Both the position numbers and the translations under genes were made by a program. Of a stretch of DNA of 64,000 nucleotides, positions 34,833 to 42,107 are shown in pieces. Source of the DNA: Gemmatimonas sp. (GTDB lineage Bacteria; Gemmatimonadota; Gemmatimonadetes; Gemmatimonadales; Gemmatimonadaceae); NCBI GenBank assembly GCA_011390935.1, contig JAABRL010000014.1, forward strand, positions 21,840 to 85,839, read 5' to 3'. Position 1 is the first letter of the stretch; every line of letters begins with the position of its first letter. A model generated the notes under the pieces. The model worked only from the letters and a program-made list of their open reading frames with translations, had not been told where the DNA came from and searched no databases.

Positions 34833-35246
34833 ATGCTGCATTCGTTCGTCCGTCGCCCGTGGCTTGCCGCCGCTGCCGTTGCTACGCTGTTCGCCGTTGG
34901 TCCGTTTGTCGGTACTGCCGAGGCGCAGGACAAGGTCTACGCCATCGCGGAACTCCAGACGCCGCCGAAGCTGCGCTCGACCGCCGATGCCGGCCGCTTC
35001 ATCAGCGAGTCGTACCCGGAGGATCTCAAGCGTCGCGGGCAGGGCGGCATGGTGGAAGTGCAGTTCGTCGTGGACGAGAAGGGCAAGGTGGATCCGGCCA
35101 CGGTCGAAGTGCTCGACGCCACGCACAGCCAGCTCGGGGAAGCGGCCAAGAAGGTCGCGCCGCGTCTCGAGTTCCAGCCGGGCAAGGCCGGCGGCGCCGC
35201 GGTGAAGTCGAAGGTCGTGCTCCCGATCATCTACAAGCCGAACTGA
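34833..35246 (+). CDS. Small exported TonB C-terminal-domain protein
   Basis: A signal peptide (MLHSFVRRPWLAAAAVATLF to GTAEAQ) is followed by a TonB_C-type domain: YPEDLKRRGQGGMVEVQFVVDEKGKV, then VEVLDATHSQLGEAAKKVAPRLEFQPGKA and a final VKSKVVLPIIYKPN. True TonB has an uncleaved membrane anchor and a long Pro-rich spacer; this 137-aa protein has neither. It may act as a free periplasmic partner of outer-membrane proteins rather than as an energy transducer. An inverted repeat GTGTGC/GCACAC (34741-34759) lies upstream. Confidence 0.75.
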   Translation: MLHSFVRRPWLAAAAVATLFAVGPFVGTAEAQDKVYAIAELQTPPKLRSTADAGRFISESYPEDLKRRGQGGMVEVQFVVDEKGKVDPATVEVLDATHSQLGEAAKKVAPRLEFQPGKAGGAAVKSKVVLPIIYKPN

Positions 35247-35260
35247 CCAAACGGTTTGGT
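35246..35260. promoter_or_regulatory. Palindrome upstream of the propionyl-CoA carboxylase gene, candidate operator
   Basis: ACCAAAC (35246-35252) and GTTTGGT (35254-35260) are perfect inverted copies around a single G. The loop is too short for an RNA hairpin, so a protein-binding site is the better reading. Symmetric AT-in-GC sites of this type are usual for TetR-family regulators. It begins at the last base of the preceding stop codon and lies 95 bases before the carboxylase ATG. Confidence 0.5.
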
Positions 35261-35263
35261 TGG

Positions 35264-35317
35264 CGCGTGAATCCACGCGACGTGCCCGCCCCGGCCAGCA
35301 TCGCTGACCGGGGCGGG
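35264..35317 (+). terminator. Two hairpins between the TonB-domain gene and pccB
   Basis: CGCGTG/CACGCG (35264-35269 with 35274-35279) is followed by a long GC stem whose outer arms are CCCGCCCCGG (35285-35294) and CCGGGGCGGG (35308-35317). The second is a likely terminator for the upstream gene or an attenuator before pccB. There is no U-tract. Confidence 0.55.
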
Positions 35318-35355
35318 TGTGCATTCCGGGGGATCTCGCCTTAGCTTCTCCCTCC

Positions 35356-36900
35356 ATGTCCATGCGCGAGAAACTCGATCGGCTGGCGCGTGCGCGCGTC
35401 GCCGCGGAACAGGGCGGCGGCGCCGACCGTCTGGCCGCCCAGCACGCCAAGGGAAAGCTGTCAGCCCGCGAACGGCTCGACGTGCTCCTCGATGAGGGCT
35501 CGTTTGTCGAGCTCGACCGCTTCGTCACGTCGCGATCGCTCGGTGATGGCGAGGCGCCCATCTACGGCGACGGCGTCGTCACCGGATACGGCCGCATCGA
35601 CGGCCGCCTCGTCTACGTGTTCTCACAGGACTTCACCGTCTTCGGTGGCTCGCTGTCCGAAGCACACGCCGCCAAGATCTGCAAGGTGATGGACCTCGCG
35701 CTGCGCAACGGCGCTCCCATGATCGGACTCAACGACTCGGGCGGCGCGCGCATTCAGGAGGGCGTCGTGTCGCTCGGGGGATACGCCGACATTTTCCTGC
35801 GCAACACGATGGCGTCCGGCGTGATTCCGCAGATCTCCGCCATTCTCGGTCCCTGCGCTGGCGGTGCGGTGTACTCGCCCGCGATCACCGATTTCATCTA
35901 CATGGTGCGCAAGACGAGCTACATGTTCGTCACCGGCCCCAACGTGGTGAAGACGGTCACGCATGAAGACGTGACGATGGAACGGCTCGGCGGCGCCGAT
36001 ACGCACGCCGGCACGAGCGGCGTGGCGCACTTCGCGCACGACTCGGAGCTGGAGAGCCTGCACGCCATTCGGCAGCTCTTTCGCTTCGTGCCGAGCAACA
36101 ACGCCGATGATCCGCCAACCGGCGCCGGCACGGATCCCGCCGGCCGTCGCGACGAAACGTTGCTCGATCTCGTGCCCGATCATCCCAACCAGCCGTACGA
36201 CATGCGTGAGGTGCTCAAGCGCATTGTCGATGATGGCGACTTCTACGAGGTGCAGCCCGACTACGCCGGCAACGTGCTCGTGGGCTTCGCGCACCTGGGA
36301 GGACAGAGCGTCGGCATCGTGGCCAACCAGCCCGCCGTGCTCGCCGGCGTGCTCGACATCGATGCGTCGCTCAAGGCCGCGCGCTTTGTGCGCTTCTGCG
36401 ATTGCTTCAACATTCCGATCATCACCTTCGAAGATGTGCCGGGCTTCCTGCCAGGTGTCGCGCAGGAACACGGCGGCATCATCAAGCACGGTGCGAAGCT
36501 GCTGTACGCCTACTGCGAAGCCACGGTGCCCAAGCTCACGGTCATCACGCGCAAGGCCTACGGCGGCGCGTATGACGTGATGAGCTCCAAGCACATTCGT
36601 GGTGATGTGAACCTTGCCTGGCCCACCGCGGAAATCGCCGTGATGGGACCCAAGGGTGCGGTGGAGATTCTCTACAAGCGCGAAATTGCGTCCGCCGACG
36701 ATCCGGCCGCCGCGACCGATGCGCGCGTGGCCGACTACACCGAGCGATTCGCCAACCCCTACACGGCCGCCGCGCGTGGGTACGTCGACGACATCATCGA
36801 TCCGCGTGATACGCGGCCCCGACTGATCGACGCGCTCTCCACACTGCGAGGCAAGCGCGATCGCAATCCGCCGCGCAAGCACGGCAACCTTCCGCTCTGA
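35356..36900 (+). CDS. pccB: Acyl-CoA (propionyl-CoA) carboxylase, carboxyltransferase beta subunit
   Basis: Transfers carboxyl from carboxybiotin to an acyl-CoA. The 514-aa protein has both crotonase-fold halves: [47 protein letters not shown] in the first; [17 protein letters not shown] [20 protein letters not shown] and [12 protein letters not shown] in the second. The aspartate in GGAYD (residue 407) corresponds to the position (Asp422 in Streptomyces PccB) associated with propionyl-CoA rather than acetyl-CoA preference. It is followed ten bases later by the biotin carboxylase gene. In context it can take the propionyl-CoA made by Pcs to methylmalonyl-CoA; dual acetyl-CoA use is possible. 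Confidence 0.93.
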   Translation: MSMREKLDRLARARVAAEQGGGADRLAAQHAKGKLSARERLDVLLDEGSFVELDRFVTSRSLGDGEAPIYGDGVVTGYGRIDGRLVYVFSQDFTVFGGSLSEAHAAKICKVMDLALRNGAPMIGLNDSGGARIQEGVVSLGGYADIFLRNTMASGVIPQISAILGPCAGGAVYSPAITDFIYMVRKTSYMFVTGPNVVKTVTHEDVTMERLGGADTHAGTSGVAHFAHDSELESLHAIRQLFRFVPSNNADDPPTGAGTDPAGRRDETLLDLVPDHPNQPYDMREVLKRIVDDGDFYEVQPDYAGNVLVGFAHLGGQSVGIVANQPAVLAGVLDIDASLKAARFVRFCDCFNIPIITFEDVPGFLPGVAQEHGGIIKHGAKLLYAYCEATVPKLTVITRKAYGGAYDVMSSKHIRGDVNLAWPTAEIAVMGPKGAVEILYKREIASADDPAAATDARVADYTERFANPYTAAARGYVDDIIDPRDTRPRLIDALSTLRGKRDRNPPRKHGNLPL

Positions 36901-36910
36901 GGCGAGACCC

Positions 36911-38425
36911 ATGTTCGACAAGGTGCTCGTCGCCAATCGCGGAGAAATCGCCCTGCGCGTGATTCGGGCCTGCCAGGAGCTTGGCATCAAGGCCGTGGCC
37001 GTGTACTCCGAGGCCGATGCCAGAGCGCCACACGTGCGCGAGGCCGACGAGGCGGTGTGCATCGGTCCGCCGCCGTCGAGTCAGAGCTATCTGCTTGGCG
37101 ATCGCATCATCGAGGTCGCGAAGCGGACGGGGGCGCAGGCCATTCATCCCGGCTACGGCTTCCTGTCGGAGCGCGCATGGTTTGCGCGTGCGGTGCGCGA
37201 AGCCGGCCTGGTATTCGTTGGCCCGCCCGCCGAAGCGATCGAAGCGATGGGCAGCAAGACGGCCGCACGACAGCTCGCGATCTCCGCCGGCGTGCCGGTC
37301 GTGCCAGGCACCACGGAGCCGTTGCGTGACGCCGAGGAAGCCGCCGCGATCGCCGAGTCCTTCGGCTACCCGGTGTTGCTGAAGGCTGCCGCTGGTGGCG
37401 GTGGCAAGGGCATGCGCATTGTGCGCGAGCCGTCGGAGCTCGCGTCGGCCTTGGGCGCGGCACAGCGCGAAGCGCTCAATGCCTTCGGTGATGATGCGGT
37501 GTACGTGGAGAAGTATCTCGATGGCCCGCGACACGTGGAGGTGCAGGTGCTCGCCGATCAGCATGGCAACGTGCTGCATCTCGGCGAACGTGAATGTTCG
37601 CTGCAGCGTCGGCATCAGAAGATGGTGGAGGAAGCGCCGAGTCCTGTGGTGACGCCAGCGCTGCGCGCGCGCATGGGAGAAACTGCAGTGGCGGCCGCAC
37701 GCGCGGCGGGCTACGTGAATGCCGGCACCTGCGAGTTTCTGCTCGACACCGACGGCGCATTCTACTTCCTCGAAATGAACACGCGCATTCAGGTGGAGCA
37801 TCCCGTCACCGAGTTGGTGATGGGCATCGATCTGGTGCAGTGGCAGCTGCGTGTGGCGGCCGGTGAGCGGCTGCCGTTTGATCAGAAGTCGTTCACGCCG
37901 CGCGGCTGGGCGATCGAATGCCGGATCACCAGCGAAGATCCATCCAACGGCTTCCTGCCGAGCACGGGCCGCATCACGCATCTGCATCTGCCGAGCGGCC
38001 CGGGCGTACGCTGGGATGGCGGTATTGAAGATGGCAGCGAGATCGGCCTGCATTACGATCCGATGCTCGCCAAGCTCATCGTGCATGCGCCCACGCGACC
38101 GCTCGCCATCGCGCGCATGCGTCGCGCCTTGCGCGAGCTCGTGATCGAAGGTGTGGAGACGTCGCGGGATTTTCACCTGCGACTGCTCGAGCATCCCGAC
38201 GTGCAGTCGGGGGACATGAGCATTCAGTGGTTGGAGGCGCATCTCACCGAGCTCACCAGCGCCAGCGCGAGTGACGAGACGGTCCAGTTGGCCGCGATTG
38301 CCGCCGCACTCGCTGCACACGACGATCGAGGACAGGCCACGGTGTCGAACAGCCCCGCGTCGTCGCGTGCGACCGGCAGTGCATGGCGCGACATCGCGCG
38401 TCGCGAATCGCTTGGCCTCGGCTGA
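36911..38425 (+). CDS. pccA: Biotin carboxylase subunit of acyl-CoA carboxylase
   Basis: ATP-grasp enzyme that carboxylates biotin with bicarbonate. Motifs in order: FDKVLVANRGEIALRVIRAC, IHPGYGFLSE, the Gly-rich ATP loop KAAAGGGGKGMRIV, VEVQVLADQHGNVLHLGERE, CSLQRRHQKMVEEAPSP, LEMNTRIQVEHPVTE, and RGWAIECRI. The 504 aa ends after the carboxylase domains plus a short tail. No biotinyl domain is fused, unlike many PccA proteins; that domain is encoded separately two genes on. It could also be named accC. Confidence 0.93.
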   Translation: MFDKVLVANRGEIALRVIRACQELGIKAVAVYSEADARAPHVREADEAVCIGPPPSSQSYLLGDRIIEVAKRTGAQAIHPGYGFLSERAWFARAVREAGLVFVGPPAEAIEAMGSKTAARQLAISAGVPVVPGTTEPLRDAEEAAAIAESFGYPVLLKAAAGGGGKGMRIVREPSELASALGAAQREALNAFGDDAVYVEKYLDGPRHVEVQVLADQHGNVLHLGERECSLQRRHQKMVEEAPSPVVTPALRARMGETAVAAARAAGYVNAGTCEFLLDTDGAFYFLEMNTRIQVEHPVTELVMGIDLVQWQLRVAAGERLPFDQKSFTPRGWAIECRITSEDPSNGFLPSTGRITHLHLPSGPGVRWDGGIEDGSEIGLHYDPMLAKLIVHAPTRPLAIARMRRALRELVIEGVETSRDFHLRLLEHPDVQSGDMSIQWLEAHLTELTSASASDETVQLAAIAAALAAHDDRGQATVSNSPASSRATGSAWRDIARRESLGLG

Positions 38426-38431
38426 TCGCTC

Positions 38432-39832
38432 GTGACCGCAACGATTGCCGATCTGCAGATCACCAGCCTCGCCGCCGGCGGGGACGGCGTGGCCCGACAC
38501 GATGGACAGGCGGTGTTCGTACCGCGCACCGCCGTCGGTGATGTCGTGCGGACTGCGCTGGTGTCGCGCGGTCGTTTTGCGCGCGGCACCGTCCGCGACC
38601 TCGTGGAGGCGTCTCCGGATCGTGTCGATGCGCCGTGCGTGCACTATGTGCACGACGACTGTGGAGGCTGCCAGTGGCAGCACCTCGCCATCAACGCGCA
38701 GCGCGCCGCCAAGGCGCAGCTGGTGGTCGATGCCATGCAGCGCATTGCCGGCGTGTCGATCGCGCACCCTGAGGTCATTGGCGATGCGCGGACCCTCGGC
38801 TATCGGCGCACGATCAGCCTGACCGTGCGCGGGCACGGCAAGCGGCGTGTGGGCGGCTTCCACGCCGCAGGGGATCCGGACACGCTGGTGCCAATCGAGC
38901 GCTGCCTCCTGGCGCACGATGATGTGCAGCGCGCGTGGGATGCGCTGCGTGGACTGCTCGGCCGCCTTCCCGAATGGCGCACGCCGACGGCCGATGCGCC
39001 AGCGGCGCGGCGCGGTTCGGCGCGTCGTGGCCAGCGTTCGTCGCGGCAGCAGCAGTCGCTGCGCGTCTCGTTGCGTCGCCTTGGCGAAGCGCAGGCCAGC
39101 GTCGCCGAGATCGCAATTGCGGTGGAAGGCGGCGACCGCTGGTCGGCCACCGCGGCGCGTGCGATCGGCGAGGCCGTACCTGGCTGCCGTGGCATCTGGT
39201 GGACGCCGGCGGGGCAGGAGGCGCAGCTCATGTGGGATCGTGATCGTCTCACGGCATCGCAACAGGCGGACCCAGCACCGGGGCTCGAGGTGGTGGAGCC
39301 TTCGTCGGATCTTGCGGTGGCCGCCAGCTTCGTGCAGGTAAACGCCGAGCTGGCCGCGCAGATGCACGCGTTCGTGTTCGCGCAGGTGATGGCCGAGTCG
39401 CCGGCCCGTGTGATCGACGGCTACGCTGGCGCGGGGCGCCTCGCGATGGCGCTCGATGCGGCGGGCGTCCAGGTGACGGCCATCGAGCGTGATGATCGGG
39501 CCTGTCGGCACGCGGAGGCACGTCTGGGCGCGGCGTCGCGTGTGCTCTCGGGCACAGTGGAGACGCGCCTCGCTGAGGCGCTGCCGGCCGACGTGATCGT
39601 ACTCAATCCCCCCCGCTCCGGCTGTGACGCGGCGGTGTGTGATCGGTTGGTGGAAGTGGCCTCCTCGGCCTCACCGCCGCGCGCGCTGGTGTACGTGAGT
39701 TGTGATCCGGCCACGCTGGCGCGCGACGTGAAGCGTCTGCAGGGCTGGCGTGTGGTATCGGCGACCTGCTTTGATCTGTTCCCCCAGACGGCACACGTGG
39801 AAACGGTGTGCCTGCTGCGCCCGGAGGCGTGA
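38432..39832 (+). CDS. RlmD/RumA-type tRNA/rRNA (uracil-5-)-methyltransferase
   Basis: SAM-dependent RNA methyltransferase that makes 5-methyluridine. N-terminal TRAM domain (ITSLAAGGDGVARHDGQAVFV). Four cysteines suited to a 4Fe-4S cluster: APCVHYVHDDCGGCQWQHL and later IERCLLAH. SAM site VIDGYAGAGRLAMALDAAG; LNPPRSGCD; catalytic cysteine in YVSCDPATLARDVKRLQGW. RlmD, RlmCD and related enzymes cannot be told apart from sequence, so no symbol is given. GTG 38432 follows the biotin carboxylase by six bases, and its stop overlaps the biotin carrier ATG, so a modification enzyme is embedded in the carboxylase operon. Confidence 0.88.
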   Translation: MTATIADLQITSLAAGGDGVARHDGQAVFVPRTAVGDVVRTALVSRGRFARGTVRDLVEASPDRVDAPCVHYVHDDCGGCQWQHLAINAQRAAKAQLVVDAMQRIAGVSIAHPEVIGDARTLGYRRTISLTVRGHGKRRVGGFHAAGDPDTLVPIERCLLAHDDVQRAWDALRGLLGRLPEWRTPTADAPAARRGSARRGQRSSRQQQSLRVSLRRLGEAQASVAEIAIAVEGGDRWSATAARAIGEAVPGCRGIWWTPAGQEAQLMWDRDRLTASQQADPAPGLEVVEPSSDLAVAASFVQVNAELAAQMHAFVFAQVMAESPARVIDGYAGAGRLAMALDAAGVQVTAIERDDRACRHAEARLGAASRVLSGTVETRLAEALPADVIVLNPPRSGCDAAVCDRLVEVASSASPPRALVYVSCDPATLARDVKRLQGWRVVSATCFDLFPQTAHVETVCLLRPEA

Positions 39833-40338
39833 TGAAGTACATCGTGGACGTGTCGGGTCGCCGACTGACGGTAGAGCTGGACGGCACCGAAGTGCGCGTC
39901 GACGGCGCGTTGGTATCCGCGTCCCTCGAGACGGTGCCAGGGACACCGGTGCGGCTGCTGCGCGTGGGCGATACGGTGCATCGCGTCGTCGCCCGTCGGG
40001 ACGGTGCGCGCGGCGCGTATCGCGTGGGCGTGGATGGGTGGCAGTTCTCGACCGACGCGCTGGACGCTCGCACCCGAGCCATCCGGGATCTGGCGGCAGC
40101 CTCGCAGGCGGCGTCGGGGCCTGCGCCGCTGGTGGCGCCCATGCCGGGGTTGGTGGTGCGCGTCCTGGCGGAGGTCGGTGCCGAGGTCGCGGCGGGGCAG
40201 GCGCTGGTGGTGGTGGAAGCGATGAAGATGGAGAACGAGCTGCGCGCGTCAGCGGCCGCACGCATCACGGCCGTCCACGCAGTAGCGGGGACGGCCGTGG
40301 AGAAGGGCATGGTGCTGGTGGAGCTGGCCGCGCTGTAG
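39832..40338 (+). CDS. Biotin carboxyl carrier protein of acyl-CoA carboxylase
   Basis: A 168-aa protein whose C-terminal 70 residues form a biotinyl domain: PLVAPMPGLVVRVLAEVGAE, then VVVEAMKMENEL, where the lysine of AMKM is biotinylated, then VAGTAVEKGMVLVEL. The N-terminal part (KYIVDVSGRRLTVELDGTEV) is the beta-rich linker also seen before biotinyl domains of PCC-type alpha subunits. It supplies the carrier missing from the biotin carboxylase gene. ATG 39832 overlaps the preceding TGA by one base. Confidence 0.92.
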   Translation: MKYIVDVSGRRLTVELDGTEVRVDGALVSASLETVPGTPVRLLRVGDTVHRVVARRDGARGAYRVGVDGWQFSTDALDARTRAIRDLAAASQAASGPAPLVAPMPGLVVRVLAEVGAEVAAGQALVVVEAMKMENELRASAAARITAVHAVAGTAVEKGMVLVELAAL

Positions 40339-40356
40339 TCGAGCGCGGCCGCTGAC

Positions 40357-40710
40357 TCAGGCGGCGGCTGCCTTCTGGCGGCGCAGGCGATTCATGCCTT
40401 TGACCACCGAGAAGAGCACGAACGCCACGATCAGGAAGTCCACCACATTCTGGATGAACGAGCCGTAGTTGAGGGTGCCTACGCCGGCCTCCTTGGCCGC
40501 CTCGATGGTGGCGTAGCTGTTCCCGTCGAGTGCGTAGAAGAGCCCCTTGAAGTCGCGGCCGCCGAGGGCGAGGCCCACGAGCGGCATGATGAGGTCGTCC
40601 ACGACGGACGACACGATCTTGTTGAAGGCGGCGCCGATGACGACGCCGACGGCGAGGTCCATGACGTTGCCCTTGACCGCGAACTCCTTGAACTCGGCCA
40701 TCATGCCCAT
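40357..40710 (-). CDS. mscL: Large-conductance mechanosensitive channel MscL
   Basis: Releases solutes on osmotic downshock. The 117-aa protein has N-terminal amphipathic EFKEFAVKGNVMDLAVGVVI leading into TM1, the gate region IGAAFNKIVSSVVDDLIMPL, a periplasmic loop, TM2 (FLIVAFVLFSVVKGMNRL) and a short basic tail. ATG 40710 has GGAGA just upstream, which settles the start. It is convergent with the biotin carrier gene (18 bases apart) and divergent from rplM. Confidence 0.95.
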   Translation of the reverse strand: MGMMAEFKEFAVKGNVMDLAVGVVIGAAFNKIVSSVVDDLIMPLVGLALGGRDFKGLFYALDGNSYATIEAAKEAGVGTLNYGSFIQNVVDFLIVAFVLFSVVKGMNRLRRQKAAAA

Positions 40711-40889
40711 TGGGGTCTCCTGGTGGAATGCGTGAGGCCCCGCGACGTGGCGGGGCGTCTGGTGGTGTAGCGCTGAGGGTCTGCGACAGCGACGGGGTGA
40801 TCTGTCCGCGCGGAGAATGCAGACACGCCCCCGAGGGAGCAAGTCACAGGGGGCGATCGGTGGCCGAGGCGGGGCCGCGGTGCCGTCCG
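40711..40889. other. Spacer between mscL and the rplM promoter
   Basis: This is the upstream half of the only gene-free stretch over 300 bases in the window (40711-41146). It holds the mscL Shine-Dalgarno side, a hairpin GCCCCGC/GCGGGGC (40737-40743 with 40750-40756) in the mscL leader, and an inverted repeat CGCCCCC/GGGGGCG (40826-40832 with 40849-40855). I see no coding sequence. The rest of the gap is covered by the rplM promoter and leader entries. Confidence 0.5.
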
Positions 40890-40918
40890 TTGACATCGCG
40901 TAAGTGCTTGGATATTCT
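40890..40918 (+). promoter_or_regulatory. Strong sigma-70-type promoter for rplM-rpsI
   Basis: TTGACA (40890-40895) is a perfect -35 and TATTCT (40913-40918) a good -10, with the optimal 17-base spacer. The predicted start near 40925 gives a leader of about 220 bases before rplM. It is the best housekeeping promoter in the window. Confidence 0.8.
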
Positions 40919-40924
40919 ACAGGT

Positions 40925-41146
40925 CTGTCTTGTTCCGGGCATCCGACCAAGTGGTCGGGTGATCCGCGTGTTCAACCAGACCTCGCCGCCGGTGTCGGTG
41001 TCGGGTGCGCCAGTGGCGGATCCGACATGGGGACGTGCGGTTGTTCCAAGGCGAAGCCGGCCGTTGCCGATTGCCTCGCCTGCCCTTGGAGCCCTTCGGG
41101 GGTTCCACCCACTGGGGTCGCTCGCCGGCCCCCTGTAAACGCTCGC
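40925..41146 (+). promoter_or_regulatory. Structured rplM leader RNA
   Basis: Successive stems are visible: CCGACC/GGTCGG with loop AAGT (40943-40958); a nested stem GTCGG/CCGAC enclosing CGCC/GGCG (41000-41026); a longer arm CCAAGG/CCTTGG (41046-41051 with 41084-41089); and CCC-TTCG-GGG (41092-41101). L13 leaders that mediate autogenous control are known in other bacteria. Whether this one binds L13 is inference. An ATG at 41027 is in frame with rplM. Confidence 0.5.
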
Positions 41147-41596
41147 ATGAAGACTTACAGCGCTACGCCGAAGGATTTCGATCACCGCTGGTACGTGGTG
41201 GATGCGGAAGGCATGGTTCTCGGCCGTCTGGCGTCCGAGATCGCCAAGGTGCTTCGCGGCAAGCACAAGCCGATGTTCACGCCGCACATGGACACGGGCG
41301 ATTTCGTCATCGTGATCAATGCGGCCAAGGTGCGCGTGACGGGCAACAAGGCCACGCAGAAGACGTATTTCAAGCACACGGGGTACATGGGCCATGAGCG
41401 CCACATCCCGTTCGCGAGCATGCTCGAGAAGCACCCCGATCGCGTGATCGAGAAGGCGGTGTTCGGCATGCTGCCGAAGAACGCGCTCTCCCGCGGCACG
41501 GTGCGTCGCAAGCTGCGCGTCTACGCTGGCACGGATCACCCGCACACGGCGCAGCAGCCCACGCCGCTGACTTTCTCCATGGCTGAGGCCAAGTAA
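41147..41596 (+). CDS. rplM: Ribosomal protein L13
   Basis: Large-subunit protein L13, an early assembly protein. The 149-aa sequence has the family start MKTYSATPKDFDHRWYVVDA, GRLASEIAKVLRGKHKP, VINAAKVRVTGNKATQKTYF, and GMLPKNALSRGTVRRKLRVY. ATG 41147 is chosen by homology, even though the frame stays open through the leader. It forms a two-gene unit with rpsI through a TAATG overlap. Confidence 0.96.
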   Translation: MKTYSATPKDFDHRWYVVDAEGMVLGRLASEIAKVLRGKHKPMFTPHMDTGDFVIVINAAKVRVTGNKATQKTYFKHTGYMGHERHIPFASMLEKHPDRVIEKAVFGMLPKNALSRGTVRRKLRVYAGTDHPHTAQQPTPLTFSMAEAK

Positions 41597-41982
41597 TGTC
41601 GACCACGCATGCCATTGGCCGCCGCAAGGAGGCCGTCTGCCGCATCTACCTCACGCCCGGCTCCGGGAAGTGGGAAATCAACGGTCGTGAGCTCGCGGAG
41701 TTCTTCCCGCGTCCCACGCTCGTCTCCTCGATCCAGCAGCCGTTCACGGCCACGGATACGTTGGGGCAGTACGATGTGCGCGCGCTGGTGAACGGCGGCG
41801 GTGTGTCGGGTCAGGCCGGCGCGGTGCGCCTGGCGATCGCCCGCGCCCTGGTCAAGGTCGACGAGTCGAACAAGCCGAAGCTCCGTCCGCTCGGCCTGCT
41901 CACGCGCGATGCCCGCTCGGTCGAGCGCAAGAAGCCCGGCCAGCCTGGCGCGCGCAAGAAGTTCCAGTTCTCCAAGCGCTGA
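41596..41982 (+). CDS. rpsI: Ribosomal protein S9
   Basis: Small-subunit protein whose C-terminal tail reaches the P site. The 128-aa sequence shows THAIGRRKEAVCRIYL, FFPRPTLVSSIQQPF, VNGGGVSGQAGAVRLAIARAL, RPLGLLTRDARSVERKKPGQ and the canonical ending FSKR. The ATG shares one base with the rplM stop. Confidence 0.96.
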   Translation: MSTTHAIGRRKEAVCRIYLTPGSGKWEINGRELAEFFPRPTLVSSIQQPFTATDTLGQYDVRALVNGGGVSGQAGAVRLAIARALVKVDESNKPKLRPLGLLTRDARSVERKKPGQPGARKKFQFSKR

Positions 41983-42015
41983 TCCGCAGCGTTTTCACAC
42001 ACGTATCCCTCACGC

Positions 42016-42086
42016 CGTCCGAGTTCGGGGCGGGTGCCGGTGCCTTCAGGGCGACCGGTCGCTCCGAACGCTGACGACGGCGGACG
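42016..42086 (+). promoter_or_regulatory. Nested stem structure in the rpsB leader
   Basis: An outer stem CGTCCG/CGGACG (42016-42021 with 42081-42086) encloses GTTCGG/CCGAAC (42023-42028 with 42064-42069). Further inner pairing is possible (CCGGT with ACCGG). The element ends 21 bases before the rpsB ATG, where a ribosomal-protein S2 control element would be expected. Function is inference. Confidence 0.45.
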
Positions 42087-42107
42087 TCAAACCACACGTA
42101 TCGCACC

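Noticed and set aside
36794..39511. 905-aa open frame antisense to the carboxylase and methyltransferase genes
   Set aside because: Composition is that of a shadow frame (Arg/His-rich), and it crosses three real genes on the other strand.
40904..41146. N-terminally extended L13 as the main product
   Set aside because: The extension is open in frame, but L13 proteins begin at MKTY, and the leader contains strong stems. It is kept only as a low-scoring finding.
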